Shown piece by piece: positions 42,611-51,145 of a stretch of 64,000 nucleotides of DNA. Each line of letters begins with the position of its first letter. The stretch's first letter is position 1. Origin of the DNA: Labrenzia sp. CE80 (GTDB taxonomy: Bacteria > Pseudomonadota > Alphaproteobacteria > Rhizobiales > Stappiaceae); assembly GCF_009650605.1 (NCBI RefSeq), contig NZ_WAJT01000001.1:806001-870000 (forward strand). The letters are read 5' to 3'. A program made the position numbers and the translations under genes. The notes beneath the pieces were generated by a model that had not been told where the DNA came from, did not search any database, and worked only from the letters and a program-made list of their open reading frames with translations.

Positions 42611-43405
42611 TCAGACGGATTTGATCAGACCACCGTCACAGCGGACAACGCTGCCGGTTACGTAGCTGGCACGTGCCGAGACGAGGAACGTCGCCACATC
42701 CGCGAACTCTTCAACGGCGCCATAGCGTCCTGCCGGGATTGTGGCGCGGGACGCCTTGCGCACCTCGTCGAGATCCTTGCCCTGCCGCTCGGCCGCTTTT
42801 CCGTCCAGCTCATCAACGCGGGCTGTATGAATGCGACCGGGAACCAGAATGTTCGACGTTACGCCGGAGCCCGAGACTTCGCCGGCGAGAGACTTGGACC
42901 AGCCGACAAGCGCTGACCTCAGCGTGTTCGACATGGCAAGGTTTGGGATCGGCTGAATGACGCCCGATGATGTGATGGTGAGGATACGGCCCCAGCCATT
43001 TTCCTTCATCGACGGCAGGCAGAGGTTCGCAACCTCGATCACACGGGCCACCATGGTGTCGAACTGGCTGCGCCAGAGGTCCGCTGCATGGGCTGTGGTT
43101 GCACCGGGAGGCGGGCCGCCAGTGTTATTTATGAGAATATCAACGCCGCCCATCTTCTCAATCGCGGCTTTGTAGAGGTTTTCAGCTGCTGTTGAGGCAG
43201 ACAGGTCGCTGACGATGTAGTTGGCCTTGCCCGGGCCTGCGTTGGACAGCTGCTCCGCACTCGCCTTCAACTTGTCTTCTGACCTGCCACTGAGACAGAC
43301 ATGTGCGCCTTCCTTGACGAGGCTGGTGGCAATGCCGAGGCCCAATCCCTGACTTGAGGCGAGGACAAGAGCGCGTTTCCCGTTGAGTTCAAGATCCATG
43401 ACCAA
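42611..43405 (-). CDS. Atypical SDR oxidoreductase lacking the Tyr-x-x-x-Lys pair
   Basis: 264 aa. Rossmann start LNGKRALVLASSQGLGLGIA, ILINNTGGPPPGATTAHAAD and a C-terminal ARASYVTGSVVRCDGG are SDR features. The catalytic region reads TSSGVIQPIPNLAMSNTLRS: Ser is kept but the Tyr and Lys are replaced (Met-Ser-Asn-Thr-Leu-Arg). This matches a known SDR subgroup (BKR-like) without the full tetrad. Activity is uncertain. It overlaps the DapA-like gene by 17 bases and lies in the hydantoin operon. Confidence 0.88.
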   Translation of the reverse strand: MVMDLELNGKRALVLASSQGLGLGIATSLVKEGAHVCLSGRSEDKLKASAEQLSNAGPGKANYIVSDLSASTAAENLYKAAIEKMGGVDILINNTGGPPPGATTAHAADLWRSQFDTMVARVIEVANLCLPSMKENGWGRILTITSSGVIQPIPNLAMSNTLRSALVGWSKSLAGEVSGSGVTSNILVPGRIHTARVDELDGKAAERQGKDLDEVRKASRATIPAGRYGAVEEFADVATFLVSARASYVTGSVVRCDGGLIKSV

Positions 43406-44327
43406 GCTCCTTCAGACGTGTGTCGAGACGGGCGAGAAGACGGTCCAGATCCTTATGGTCTTCTGCCGAAAGTTTTGGTCCAGGCGCCCGCGTTGTGGCA
43501 TTGGATAGGGCACCCCGTCGGCGAAGCACTTCCTTGCGGATGGCCAGTCCGGCACCGGGTTGCTGTTCAAGTCGCACCAGAGGCAAATAGGCATCGAAGA
43601 TGTCGCATGCTCGGGCGCTGTCGCCTGCATTCGACAGGCGTACCACCTCCACCAGCATTTCGGGAAAGGCAAAGCCTGTCATCGCGCCGTCGGCATCGCG
43701 GGTCATTTCCTCGGGCAGGAAGATGCCGCCATTGCCGCAGAGGACCGACACCCGTCGCGCGCCTCGTTCCAGACCCGATTTGCGCACGGCAGACAATTTG
43801 TTGAGCCCGGGCCAGTCCTCATGCTTGAGCATGACGAGTTGCTCGAAATCAAGCACCAGCCGCGTGAAAAGGTCCACGGAGATGGAGACCCCTGTGCTCA
43901 AGGGGAAATCCTGGAAACAGACAGGAACATCCGGGCCCAGGGCTTCAAACACCTGCGCGAAATAGCTGTAGATGCGCTCTTCCGTCGCAAGGCCGCGCAT
44001 GGGGGCGACCATGACACCGGCTGCGCCTTTGTCCATGGCTGCATGGGAGAGGCTTGCCAGCTTTGTCATGCCGGGATTGGAAACGCCAACCACAACCGGC
44101 ACTCGCCCGCCAACGCGCTCGATCATGTGACCCATGAAAGCCAGGGATTCCACATCGGACAGTTTTGGCGCTTCCCCCATCATGCCGAGTATGGTCATCC
44201 CGGAAACGCCGCGCTCGAGATAGAATTCCACCAGGCTGTCGGCGCTGGCGTAATCTATCTCGCCGGTGTCGGTGAAAGGTGTCGCCGAAATGATGAAGAC
44301 GCCTTTGGCGTCAATACCCAGTTTCAT
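43389..44327 (-). CDS. DapA-family class I aldolase/lyase
   Basis: 312 aa of the dihydrodipicolinate synthase/N-acetylneuraminate lyase family. GVFIISATPFTDTGEIDYAS, GMTILGMMGEAPKLSDVESL, VPVVVGVSNPGMTKLASLSH and the Schiff-base Lys in LVMLKHEDWPG are present. The usual Tyr of the Tyr-Asn-x-Pro loop is replaced (CFQDFPLSTG), so it is not a normal DapA. It could cleave or form a keto-acid bond on a hydantoin-derived carbon skeleton. The substrate is unknown. Coupled to the flavin reductase gene by an ATGA overlap. Confidence 0.87.
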   Translation of the reverse strand: MKLGIDAKGVFIISATPFTDTGEIDYASADSLVEFYLERGVSGMTILGMMGEAPKLSDVESLAFMGHMIERVGGRVPVVVGVSNPGMTKLASLSHAAMDKGAAGVMVAPMRGLATEERIYSYFAQVFEALGPDVPVCFQDFPLSTGVSISVDLFTRLVLDFEQLVMLKHEDWPGLNKLSAVRKSGLERGARRVSVLCGNGGIFLPEEMTRDADGAMTGFAFPEMLVEVVRLSNAGDSARACDIFDAYLPLVRLEQQPGAGLAIRKEVLRRRGALSNATTRAPGPKLSAEDHKDLDRLLARLDTRLKELGHGS

Positions 44328-44983
44328 GAGCCTGTTTCCTCCTGAGTGGATTTTGGTGTCCCGGCAATGCTCTGCGGCAGGTCAGGGATGGGAATTTTAA
44401 AGCTGTCTTGGACGGTCACATACTGCTCGCCATGGAGCCGTCCGATAGGCGTATAGGCAGACACGTCGACGTGCATGTTTTCGGGATCTATCAATCCCTC
44501 CCTTGAATGAAGCGCGAGGATCTCGGCAATGCATAGATGCCGTGTCGATGTGATCTGGCGCATTTCAAACAAGCGGCATTCCAGGCGAATGGGAGCCTCT
44601 GCAACCCCCGGAGGGGCAACGCGCCTTGAGGGCGCTTCGGTCAAACCTGCGAAGGGCAGTTCACTTGTGTGCTTGGGCAAGTCCATTGCGCAGGCCGCCA
44701 TGGCGCCGCCGATTTGCTGGTCAACCAGATTGATGATGAGCTCGCCTGTGTCGATGATGTTGCGGGTGGTGTCCTTCAGGCCGTTGTCGTCGCGGCGTGA
44801 CTCCAGACCCAGGATGGCAAGGGCCGGATCTTCGGAGAATATGTTGAAGAAGCTGAAGGGGGCTGCGTTGACAACGCCTTCTGCCGACATCGTGCTGACC
44901 AGCGCAATGGGCCGCGGCACCACGGTCGCGGTCAACAACTTGTAGCGGGACCTTCCGTCCAGATCATCGAAATCGAGGAACAT
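44324..44983 (-). CDS. Flavin reductase-like FMN-binding protein
   Basis: 219 aa of the DIM6/NTAB FMN split-barrel family: LLTATVVPRPIALVSTMSAE, NAAPFSFFNIFSEDPALAIL, DTTRNIIDTGELIINLVDQQ. These proteins reduce FMN for a partner monooxygenase or act as flavoenzymes. No partner oxygenase is in this operon; the flavoprotein at 57366 is on the divergent operon. Five bases after the carbamoylase stop. Confidence 0.9.
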   Translation of the reverse strand: MFLDFDDLDGRSRYKLLTATVVPRPIALVSTMSAEGVVNAAPFSFFNIFSEDPALAILGLESRRDDNGLKDTTRNIIDTGELIINLVDQQIGGAMAACAMDLPKHTSELPFAGLTEAPSRRVAPPGVAEAPIRLECRLFEMRQITSTRHLCIAEILALHSREGLIDPENMHVDVSAYTPIGRLHGEQYVTVQDSFKIPIPDLPQSIAGTPKSTQEETGS

Positions 44984-44988
44984 ATCGG

Positions 44989-45918
44989 TTACTCAGGCGG
45001 CACTTCTGCGCCGGTGCGCTCGGTGATCAGGCCGTAATGCTCAATGCGCCGATGGCGGGCGAAATCGAAGATTGTTTCCTTGCCGAAGGTGCAGAGATCC
45101 AGATCGCATGAATGGACGAGGATTTCGTCTCCAAGGGTCTTGCTCTCTGCCATGATCTTTCCGTTCGGATCGACGATCAAGCTGCCCCCAATCAAGGGGA
45201 AGCCGTCCTCGTCACCCGCCTTCGCGACGGCGATGACCCAGGTTGCGTTCTGATAGGCGCCTGATTGCACGCTGAGCCGGTGGTGAAAGAGGCGGTCCTC
45301 AGGGCCTTCCGACGACATCTGCGAATTCACTGCCGGGGTATTATAGCCGAGCATGACCATTTCCACGCCCTGCAGCCCCATGACCCGGTAGGTTTCTGGC
45401 CAGCGTCTGTCATTGCAGATGCACATGCCCATGACACCGCCCTGGCTGTGCCAAACCGGAAAGCCGAGGTCTCCTGGTTCGAAGTAGCGCTTTTCAAGAT
45501 GCTGAAAGGCACGTTCCGTGTCGAATTCGGAGTGCCCGGGCAGGTGGACCTTCCGGTACTTGCCTATGATTTCTCCGGTTGGAGCGGTCAGGATCGACGT
45601 GTTGAAGTGGTGCCTGTCCTGCGTTTTTTCTGCGTAGCCGACATACATTCCGATGCCGTGCTCTATTGCCCGGTCAAACAGAGGCTTTGTTTCTGCAGAT
45701 GGGATTTCCGCCTCGAACCACGTATCGACTTCAGCCGGGTTTTCCATGTACCAGCGCGGGAAGAATGTGGTGAACGCCAGCTCGGGGAAAACTGCCAGAG
45801 TTGCACCGGCCGCTTTTGCCTGATCAAGGAGGGTGATCATCCGATCGACCACATCCTTGCGGCTCTCAGCTTTCTGGATTGGTCCCATCTGAAGAGCGGC
45901 AGTTACGATTTCACGCAT
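44989..45918 (-). CDS. N-carbamoyl-D-amino acid hydrolase
   Basis: 309-aa nitrilase-superfamily enzyme that splits N-carbamoyl-D-amino acids to D-amino acid, CO2 and ammonia. The Glu-Lys-Cys triad is visible: Glu46 in AVFPELAFTTFFPRW, Lys123 in GKYRKVHLPGHSE, Cys168 in CICNDRRWPETYRVMG. The segments FQHLEKRYFEPGDLGFPVW and FHHRLSVQSGAYQNATW follow the well-studied Agrobacterium D-carbamoylase very closely. First enzyme gene after the ABC permeases in the hydantoin operon. Substrate stereochemistry is inferred from family similarity. Confidence 0.92.
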   Translation of the reverse strand: MREIVTAALQMGPIQKAESRKDVVDRMITLLDQAKAAGATLAVFPELAFTTFFPRWYMENPAEVDTWFEAEIPSAETKPLFDRAIEHGIGMYVGYAEKTQDRHHFNTSILTAPTGEIIGKYRKVHLPGHSEFDTERAFQHLEKRYFEPGDLGFPVWHSQGGVMGMCICNDRRWPETYRVMGLQGVEMVMLGYNTPAVNSQMSSEGPEDRLFHHRLSVQSGAYQNATWVIAVAKAGDEDGFPLIGGSLIVDPNGKIMAESKTLGDEILVHSCDLDLCTFGKETIFDFARHRRIEHYGLITERTGAEVPPE

Positions 45919-45933
45919 GAAGTGATCTCCTGA

Positions 45934-46602
45934 TCATGTCGAGAGCTTGCGCTCCAGGCGGCTTGCCAGGCGGACTGCAGGCCAGAGGAGCACGAGATAG
46001 AAGCCTGCCGCCATGACGATCGGCGAGGCGTTGTATGTGATTGAGCGGGCCATGTCGGCTGAGTACAGAAGCTCGGCAAAGGCAACGACGCTGGCCAGAG
46101 ACGTCAGTTTGACGACCTCGATGGTGTTGCTGACTAGATCTGGCAGTACATTGCGCACCGCCTGGGGCAGGACAACGTAGGCCATCGCCTGAAGGCTGTT
46201 GAGCCCGGTTGAGCGTGCCGCCTCTGTCTGCCCTGTTCCGATGGAATCGATGCCGGCACGGTAAATCTCGCCGTAGTAGGCGGAGTTGTTCAGCAAGAAC
46301 GACAGGCAAACCGCTGTAAACGGGCTGAGGCGTATGCCTGCAAAGGGAAGTCCTGCGGAGATAAAGATCAGGAGTGCCAATGGCGGCACCGCTCGGAACA
46401 GGTCAACCAGTACCGCCGTCGGCCAGCGGATCCACCGTTGTGGTGCCGTGCTGGCGATCGCGACCAGGAGACCGCCTGCCAGGCCCATCGGGATCACGAC
46501 CGCGCAGAGCAGGAGTGTCATGCCGAAACCGCGCAGCATGATCGGCCAAGCCTGAAACATGATGTCGAGATTGAAAAACTGGAAGAGGAACTGTTCCATC
46601 AA
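45934..46602 (-). CDS. Polar amino-acid ABC permease (hydantoin operon)
   Basis: 222-aa HisM/Q-family permease with LVDLFRAVPPLALLIFISAG and the EAA loop SIGTGQTEAARSTGLNSLQA. Its ATG overlaps the stop of the upstream permease as ATGA. Together they form the channel for the binding protein at 48125 and ATPase at 47295, probably importing hydantoins, N-carbamoyl amino acids or amino acids. Confidence 0.93.
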   Translation of the reverse strand: MMEQFLFQFFNLDIMFQAWPIMLRGFGMTLLLCAVVIPMGLAGGLLVAIASTAPQRWIRWPTAVLVDLFRAVPPLALLIFISAGLPFAGIRLSPFTAVCLSFLLNNSAYYGEIYRAGIDSIGTGQTEAARSTGLNSLQAMAYVVLPQAVRNVLPDLVSNTIEVVKLTSLASVVAFAELLYSADMARSITYNASPIVMAAGFYLVLLWPAVRLASRLERKLST

Positions 46603-47282
46603 CGTTTCCTCCAGGCGTATGCCTGTTCAATGCGCCGGCCGGCATAGACCACGGGGATGAAAAGGAGGAGGTAGGCGATCGTTGCCATCATCAGCGGCGA
46701 GGCATTGCCTGCGAACGACTGCGCCGTTGTGGCCTGATTGAGAAGTTCGCCAACTCCGATGACCATGCCGAGCGCCGTGTTCTTCGTGATCGCGATTGTC
46801 CGGTTGGTGAGGGGCGCAATGGTCATGCGGATGGCCTGGGGCAGCACCACATAGATCAGCGTCTTGAAATAGCTCATCCCGGTCGAGCGAGCTGCCTGCC
46901 ACTGGCCCTGAGGAACCGACAGAATGCCGGCCCAGAAGATCTCCTCGGCGAAGGCTGCGAGCACAAGGGTGAGCACAAGCCAGAGGACCACATAGCCGGA
47001 CAGGCTGACGCCGATGTTCGGCAGGCCGAAATACAAGATCAGGATCAGAACCAGCGGGGGCAAAGCGCGCAACAGATCGATGAAGACGATGATGCAAAAA
47101 TTCACCAGTCGAAACCGGTAGCTGCGCAAGATTGCGAGGCAAAGACCGAGCGCAAGGCCGCAGACCACCACAAGCACGGCGATCTGACAGGTGACGAACA
47201 GGCCGCTCAGAATGTCCGGCCAATATTGCTGCATCACATCGTATTTGAAGAACGTATCGATAAAGCGTTCGGAGCGCGTCAT
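46599..47282 (-). CDS. Polar amino-acid ABC permease (hydantoin operon)
   Basis: 227-aa HisM/Q-family permease: FIDLLRALPPLVLILILYFG and the EAA loop SVPQGQWQAARSTGMSYFKT. It begins 12 bases after the ATPase gene and overlaps the next permease by four bases. Confidence 0.93.
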   Translation of the reverse strand: MTRSERFIDTFFKYDVMQQYWPDILSGLFVTCQIAVLVVVCGLALGLCLAILRSYRFRLVNFCIIVFIDLLRALPPLVLILILYFGLPNIGVSLSGYVVLWLVLTLVLAAFAEEIFWAGILSVPQGQWQAARSTGMSYFKTLIYVVLPQAIRMTIAPLTNRTIAITKNTALGMVIGVGELLNQATTAQSFAGNASPLMMATIAYLLLFIPVVYAGRRIEQAYAWRKR

Positions 47283-47294
47283 CTGAGCAGCTTC

Positions 47295-48044
47295 CTAGTG
47301 GTGTGCTTCTTGAAGGAAGGCACGTGTGCGCTCGGCGCAGGGGGCGTCGAAGATTTGTGCCGGAGGGCCCGCTTCCACGATCTTTCCCTCAGCCATGAAG
47401 ACGACGTGATCTGCGGCCGATTTGGCAAAACGCATTTCGTGGCTAACCACGACCATGGTCATGCCATCTTCTTTCAACTGCCGCATGACCTTGAGGACCT
47501 CGCCCACGAGTTCTGGGTCAAGGGCGCTGGTCGGCTCATCAAACAGCATGATTTTTGGTTCCAGCGCCAGGGCGCGCGCGATGGCAACACGCTGTTGCTG
47601 TCCGCCTGAAAGCTGGTTCGGATAGTGATCTGCCCGGTCAAGCAGGCCGACGCGCTCAAGCTGTGCCAGGCCGATCTCCTCGGCTTCTTTTCGGCTTTTA
47701 CCGAGAACCTTGCGCAAAGCCAGGGTCACGTTCCCTTTGGCGGTCATATGGGGGTAAAGGTTGAAGGATTGAAACACCATGCCAATGCCCCGGCGGATCC
47801 GGTTCAGATTGATGTTGCGCTGGGTGATGTCTTCGCCGTCAACCAGAATGCGACCGGAGCTTGGGTCTTCCAGCCGGTTGCAGCAGCGCAGAAGGCTGCT
47901 CTTGCCGGAGCCGGATGGGCCAATCAGAAAGGTGAGTTCGCCGGTTTTAGCTTCGAGAGTAATGCCGTCGAGGGCTTTCATGTCGCCATAGTGGAGATGA
48001 AGGTCTTCGACGTTCAGAATGGGAAGAGGCTGCACAGGGAACAC
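47295..48044 (-). CDS. Polar amino-acid ABC transporter ATPase (hydantoin operon)
   Basis: 249-aa ATP-binding subunit, GTG start at 48044. Walker A FLIGPSGSGKSSLLRC, signature NQLSGGQQQRVAIARALALE, Walker B IMLFDEPTSALDPELVG and switch His in VVSHEMRFAKS are all intact, in the GlnQ/HisP style. It follows the binding-protein gene after an 80-base gap with a hairpin. Confidence 0.95.
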   Translation of the reverse strand: MFPVQPLPILNVEDLHLHYGDMKALDGITLEAKTGELTFLIGPSGSGKSSLLRCCNRLEDPSSGRILVDGEDITQRNINLNRIRRGIGMVFQSFNLYPHMTAKGNVTLALRKVLGKSRKEAEEIGLAQLERVGLLDRADHYPNQLSGGQQQRVAIARALALEPKIMLFDEPTSALDPELVGEVLKVMRQLKEDGMTMVVVSHEMRFAKSAADHVVFMAEGKIVEAGPPAQIFDAPCAERTRAFLQEAHH

Positions 48045-48079
48045 TTTCGCACGTCGTTGCGGTTGGGCCGCCGATGAGA

Positions 48080-48106
48080 ATGGCAGGCCCGTTAAAGGCC
48101 TGCCAT
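48080..48106 (-). terminator. Intercistronic hairpin after the binding-protein gene
   Basis: Ten-base stem ATGGCAGGCC/GGCCTGCCAT with a seven-base loop between the binding-protein gene and the ATPase gene. No T-run on the minus strand. Such hairpins often raise the amount of binding-protein mRNA over the rest of the operon. Confidence 0.55.
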
Positions 48107-48124
48107 CGTGATCAAAATGCTGAT

Positions 48125-48964
48125 CTACGAGCAGGAAAGCTCATGGGTTTCAGCGACATAACCTTCAAGGCCCGGAATGCCGTAGCCCGGATAGATTGTT
48201 GCCGCAGCAGACCCTTCAGCCGGGATTACGCCAAACCATTTCTCGGACAGTGCCGCAAGCGTACCCTTTTGCTTCAAGCACTCCAGCGCGCCTTCAATCT
48301 TGGCGCGCAGCTCCGGCTTGTCCTTCGGGAACGGAAGCGCGAAGACCTTGCCCGTGGAGTGAAGGTAGGAGAGCTTGAGCGCGGGGTTCTTTTTGGCGGC
48401 CCATGCGCTCACCGTGTTGCCTGCAACATTTGCAAAGGCCCGGCCTGACATTACCGCTTGAACAGCATCTGAGTTGGTGCCGTAGGACTCGACTTCCCAG
48501 CCAACGGTATCGGTCAGTTCGCGGGCCCACTTGTCATAGGCAGAGCCCTTGTTGACGGCAATCACCTTGCCCTTGAAGCCTTCAAGCGACTCGACTTCTT
48601 CCGCATCGGCCTTGACCAAGAACTGAAAGTCCGTGTTCAGGTAACCTTCGCTGAACAGAATGCTCTTTGTGCGCTCTTCGGTTACAGTTGTGGGCGCGAC
48701 CAGGAAGTCATAGGTGCCGGCCTGCATTCCTGGCAAAAGGCCCGACCATTGAGCGGCAGTCACGTTGAGAGTTGCGCCGAGTTCTTTGCCAAGAGCCTCG
48801 GCAAGATCCACATTGAAACCCTCGACGCCGCCATCGAGCTTTGGCATCGCGTGGGGTGCAAAGGTGCCGTCGAGCGCGACGTTGTAGACGTCTTCTGCCA
48901 GAGCCGGGGAGAGTGACAGCGATGCTGCCAAGGCAAGTGCCATACTAAAACTGCTGATTTTCAT
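48125..48964 (-). CDS. Polar amino-acid ABC substrate-binding protein (hydantoin operon)
   Basis: 279 aa from the ATG at 48964, which has GGAGGT five bases ahead; the longer frame to 49012 is rejected. The signal peptide is MKISSFSMALALAASLSLSP with cleavage near ALAED. PKLDGGVEGFNVDLAEALGK, YDFLVAPTTVTEERTKSILF and GKVIAVNKGSAYDKWA mark family 3 binding proteins. First gene of the leftward operon. The upstream 49013-49186 gap is AT-rich and probably holds the promoter. Confidence 0.93.
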   Translation of the reverse strand: MKISSFSMALALAASLSLSPALAEDVYNVALDGTFAPHAMPKLDGGVEGFNVDLAEALGKELGATLNVTAAQWSGLLPGMQAGTYDFLVAPTTVTEERTKSILFSEGYLNTDFQFLVKADAEEVESLEGFKGKVIAVNKGSAYDKWARELTDTVGWEVESYGTNSDAVQAVMSGRAFANVAGNTVSAWAAKKNPALKLSYLHSTGKVFALPFPKDKPELRAKIEGALECLKQKGTLAALSEKWFGVIPAEGSAAATIYPGYGIPGLEGYVAETHELSCS

Positions 48965-49186
48965 CGAAACCTCCATGCAAGTCTGCGTTCCCGCGAAGCT
49001 GGGAAGGGGCAAGGCTTGTTAGAATAAAATCTCAAAGGCGCGGGAGGGCGCTGTGGGTCAGCTTGGGAGAAATTGACCTGAAAAACATCATGCAAATTAA
49101 TCGAGCACTATCAATAAATCAGCTTATTAAAATTAGCATATGCATATAATGCAGAGTTATATTATCTGCCTTTGACGGCGTCCATT

Positions 49187-49984
49187 TTAAGAACTTACGC
49201 CTGCGAGCAAGGGCATGAAGCAGGAAAACAGCTCCGCCTGGGAGGAGATGTTGCACTTGCGATAGAGCTGTTTGCGGATGACTTTCACCGTTTGAAAGCT
49301 GATGCCCAGTTTCAAACCAATCGAAGCCGATGAATGCCCGCGCATGATCAGCAGGGCCACCTCCGCCTGCCGGGGGCTGAGCTTGACGCCAAGCTCCGCT
49401 TCACCAGACCGGATCAGGCTGCTTGTGAGGTCTGCTTCGGAGTAAACGCCGCCGCTCTGCAGCTCGGACCATTGCTGTTGCACCAGAGAACAGACAATCG
49501 GGGACAGCCGGCCTGCAAGAAGCAGATCGCGGCTCGAGTATCTGCGCCCGGACGATGAATCCCTGCCCAGGCAGATGTGCACGGACACACCGTCTGACGG
49601 GTAGGCGACATAGGCGATTTCATCAATCAGTGTCGTTCGCTGATAGTAGGAGGCAAAATACTCGTTCCGCTGAAACTGATCCGGGGCAATATCCTTGAGC
49701 CGATAGAGGCCGGGCGGAGCCTGGTCCACATGCAGAGCATGGAACGGGTCAAGCAGATAGACGCCCGATACATAGTCGGTGTCGAGTTTCTCATGAACCC
49801 GCTTCACGACCGTCTGCGCAAACAGGACTTCTGGCTGCCGGTCCTGAAAGTAGGCGAGCATGGTCGTATTGTCGATTTGAAAGCAGCGGTTAAGCCATTG
49901 AAAAAGTGAACTTTGGAACTGATTGGTGCCGAGCGCAGAAATCGTTTCGCCGAGCAGTTTTTCGGCGGAATTGGGAAGATGCAC
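49187..49984 (-). CDS. LuxR-type HTH regulator between the two catabolic operons
   Basis: About 265 aa. The C-terminal HTH is clear: KLSPRQAEVALLIMRGHSSA, SIGLKLGISFQTVKVIRKQL, YRKCNISSQAELF. The N-terminal 200 residues contain no recognised domain (not a receiver). I choose the GTG at 49984 with AGAGG upstream; the frame opens at a TTG at 50017, but that would place the 49998-50013 palindrome inside the gene. It is divergent from the PotABCD-like operon and lies upstream of the hydantoin operon on the same strand, a good position to control both. Confidence 0.88.
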   Translation of the reverse strand: MHLPNSAEKLLGETISALGTNQFQSSLFQWLNRCFQIDNTTMLAYFQDRQPEVLFAQTVVKRVHEKLDTDYVSGVYLLDPFHALHVDQAPPGLYRLKDIAPDQFQRNEYFASYYQRTTLIDEIAYVAYPSDGVSVHICLGRDSSSGRRYSSRDLLLAGRLSPIVCSLVQQQWSELQSGGVYSEADLTSSLIRSGEAELGVKLSPRQAEVALLIMRGHSSASIGLKLGISFQTVKVIRKQLYRKCNISSQAELFSCFMPLLAGVSS

Positions 49985-49997
49985 CGCATACCTCTTT

Positions 49998-50013
49998 GGG
50001 GGTATATACCCCC
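49998..50013. promoter_or_regulatory. Perfect 16-bp palindrome, candidate LuxR-protein operator
   Basis: GGGGGTATATACCCCC lies 14 bases before the LuxR gene start and about 60 bases before the ATPase gene of the divergent operon. Perfect symmetry and position between divergent promoters suggest an operator; binding is not shown. Confidence 0.6.
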
Positions 50014-50071
50014 TCAAACTATGAAACTACCATTCGAATAGAAGTTTAAGGGGTATCACCAAGAGGTGCGT

Positions 50072-51145
50072 ATGGCTAGTCAGGATATCGCCGTCTCCGT
50101 CGACCAGGTGGTCAAGCACTACGGCAACTTTACGGCCTTGCACGGCGTCTCGCTTGATATTCGCGAGAGCGAGTTCTTCACCCTGCTTGGTCCGTCCGGT
50201 TGTGGCAAAACCACCCTCTTGCGCGCGATCGCAGGTTTCGAAAGTGTCAGCGAAGGCCATATCCTGCTGAAAGGTGAGGATCTCACGGGCTTGCCGCCGC
50301 ACCAGAGGCCAGTCAACACGGTCTTCCAGCAATATGCCCTTTTTCCTCACATGACGGTGCTTGAAAACGTCATGTTTGGCCTGTTGCGGAAAGGCTGGAA
50401 CAAGATTGAAGCCGTGCGTCGTGGTCAGGATGTTCTGGACCTCGTTCAGCTGGCCGAGTTCGCGAAACGAAAGCCGACCCAGCTGTCTGGTGGTCAGCAG
50501 CAGCGCGTCGCTCTGGCACGGGCGCTTGCGCCCCGCCCGGAGGTTCTCTTGCTTGACGAACCGCTCTCGGCTCTTGATCTGAAACTGCGCCAGTCCGTGC
50601 GTTCGGAATTGAAGGCATTGCAGCGGGAAACGGGTATCGCCTTCATCTTTGTGACGCATGACCAGGAAGAAGCGCTGACCATGTCGGATCGCATTGCGGT
50701 CATGTCCAACGGACGTGTTCAGCAAATCGGTTCGCCAAAAGAGATTTATGAGGCTCCAGTCAATCGGTTTGTCGCTGACTTTGTTGGTGAAACCAATTTG
50801 CTCGATGTTGAGATTGCATCGATTGATGGCGGAACTGCTTCGGTGGTTCTTCCAGGCGGTACGCCCTTCACGTGTCCGGCAGCCACGGTTCTGGATCCGG
50901 GGAGGGGGCATCTCTCTGCGCGCCCGGAACGCATTCGGATAACAGCCCCCGGAGGCGCCCACATTGATGCGGCCGTGACCGGACACACTTACCTTGGAAC
51001 CGACATTCAGCTTCAGGTGCGTTTGAGTGATGGCGAAGTCATGTCAGTCCGCCTGCAAAATTCGGAAACCACGTCCGTTCCGGAAGTGGGACAAACGATC
51101 GGTCTTCAGCTTGAGGCAGGCGCTGCGCGCCTGTTGGCCGACTGA
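50072..51145 (+). CDS. Polyamine-type ABC transporter ATPase (PotA family)
   Basis: 357 aa from the ATG at 50072, five bases after AAGAGG. Walker A LLGPSGCGKTTLLRAIAGFE, Q-loop FQQYALFPHMTV, signature QLSGGQQQRVALARALAPRP, Walker B VLLLDEPLSALDLKLR and a C-terminal TOBE domain (HLSARPERIRI onwards). PotA-type ATPases serve spermidine, putrescine or related amine transporters. Its stop overlaps the next ATG (TGATG). Confidence 0.93.
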   Translation: MASQDIAVSVDQVVKHYGNFTALHGVSLDIRESEFFTLLGPSGCGKTTLLRAIAGFESVSEGHILLKGEDLTGLPPHQRPVNTVFQQYALFPHMTVLENVMFGLLRKGWNKIEAVRRGQDVLDLVQLAEFAKRKPTQLSGGQQQRVALARALAPRPEVLLLDEPLSALDLKLRQSVRSELKALQRETGIAFIFVTHDQEEALTMSDRIAVMSNGRVQQIGSPKEIYEAPVNRFVADFVGETNLLDVEIASIDGGTASVVLPGGTPFTCPAATVLDPGRGHLSARPERIRITAPGGAHIDAAVTGHTYLGTDIQLQVRLSDGEVMSVRLQNSETTSVPEVGQTIGLQLEAGAARLLAD

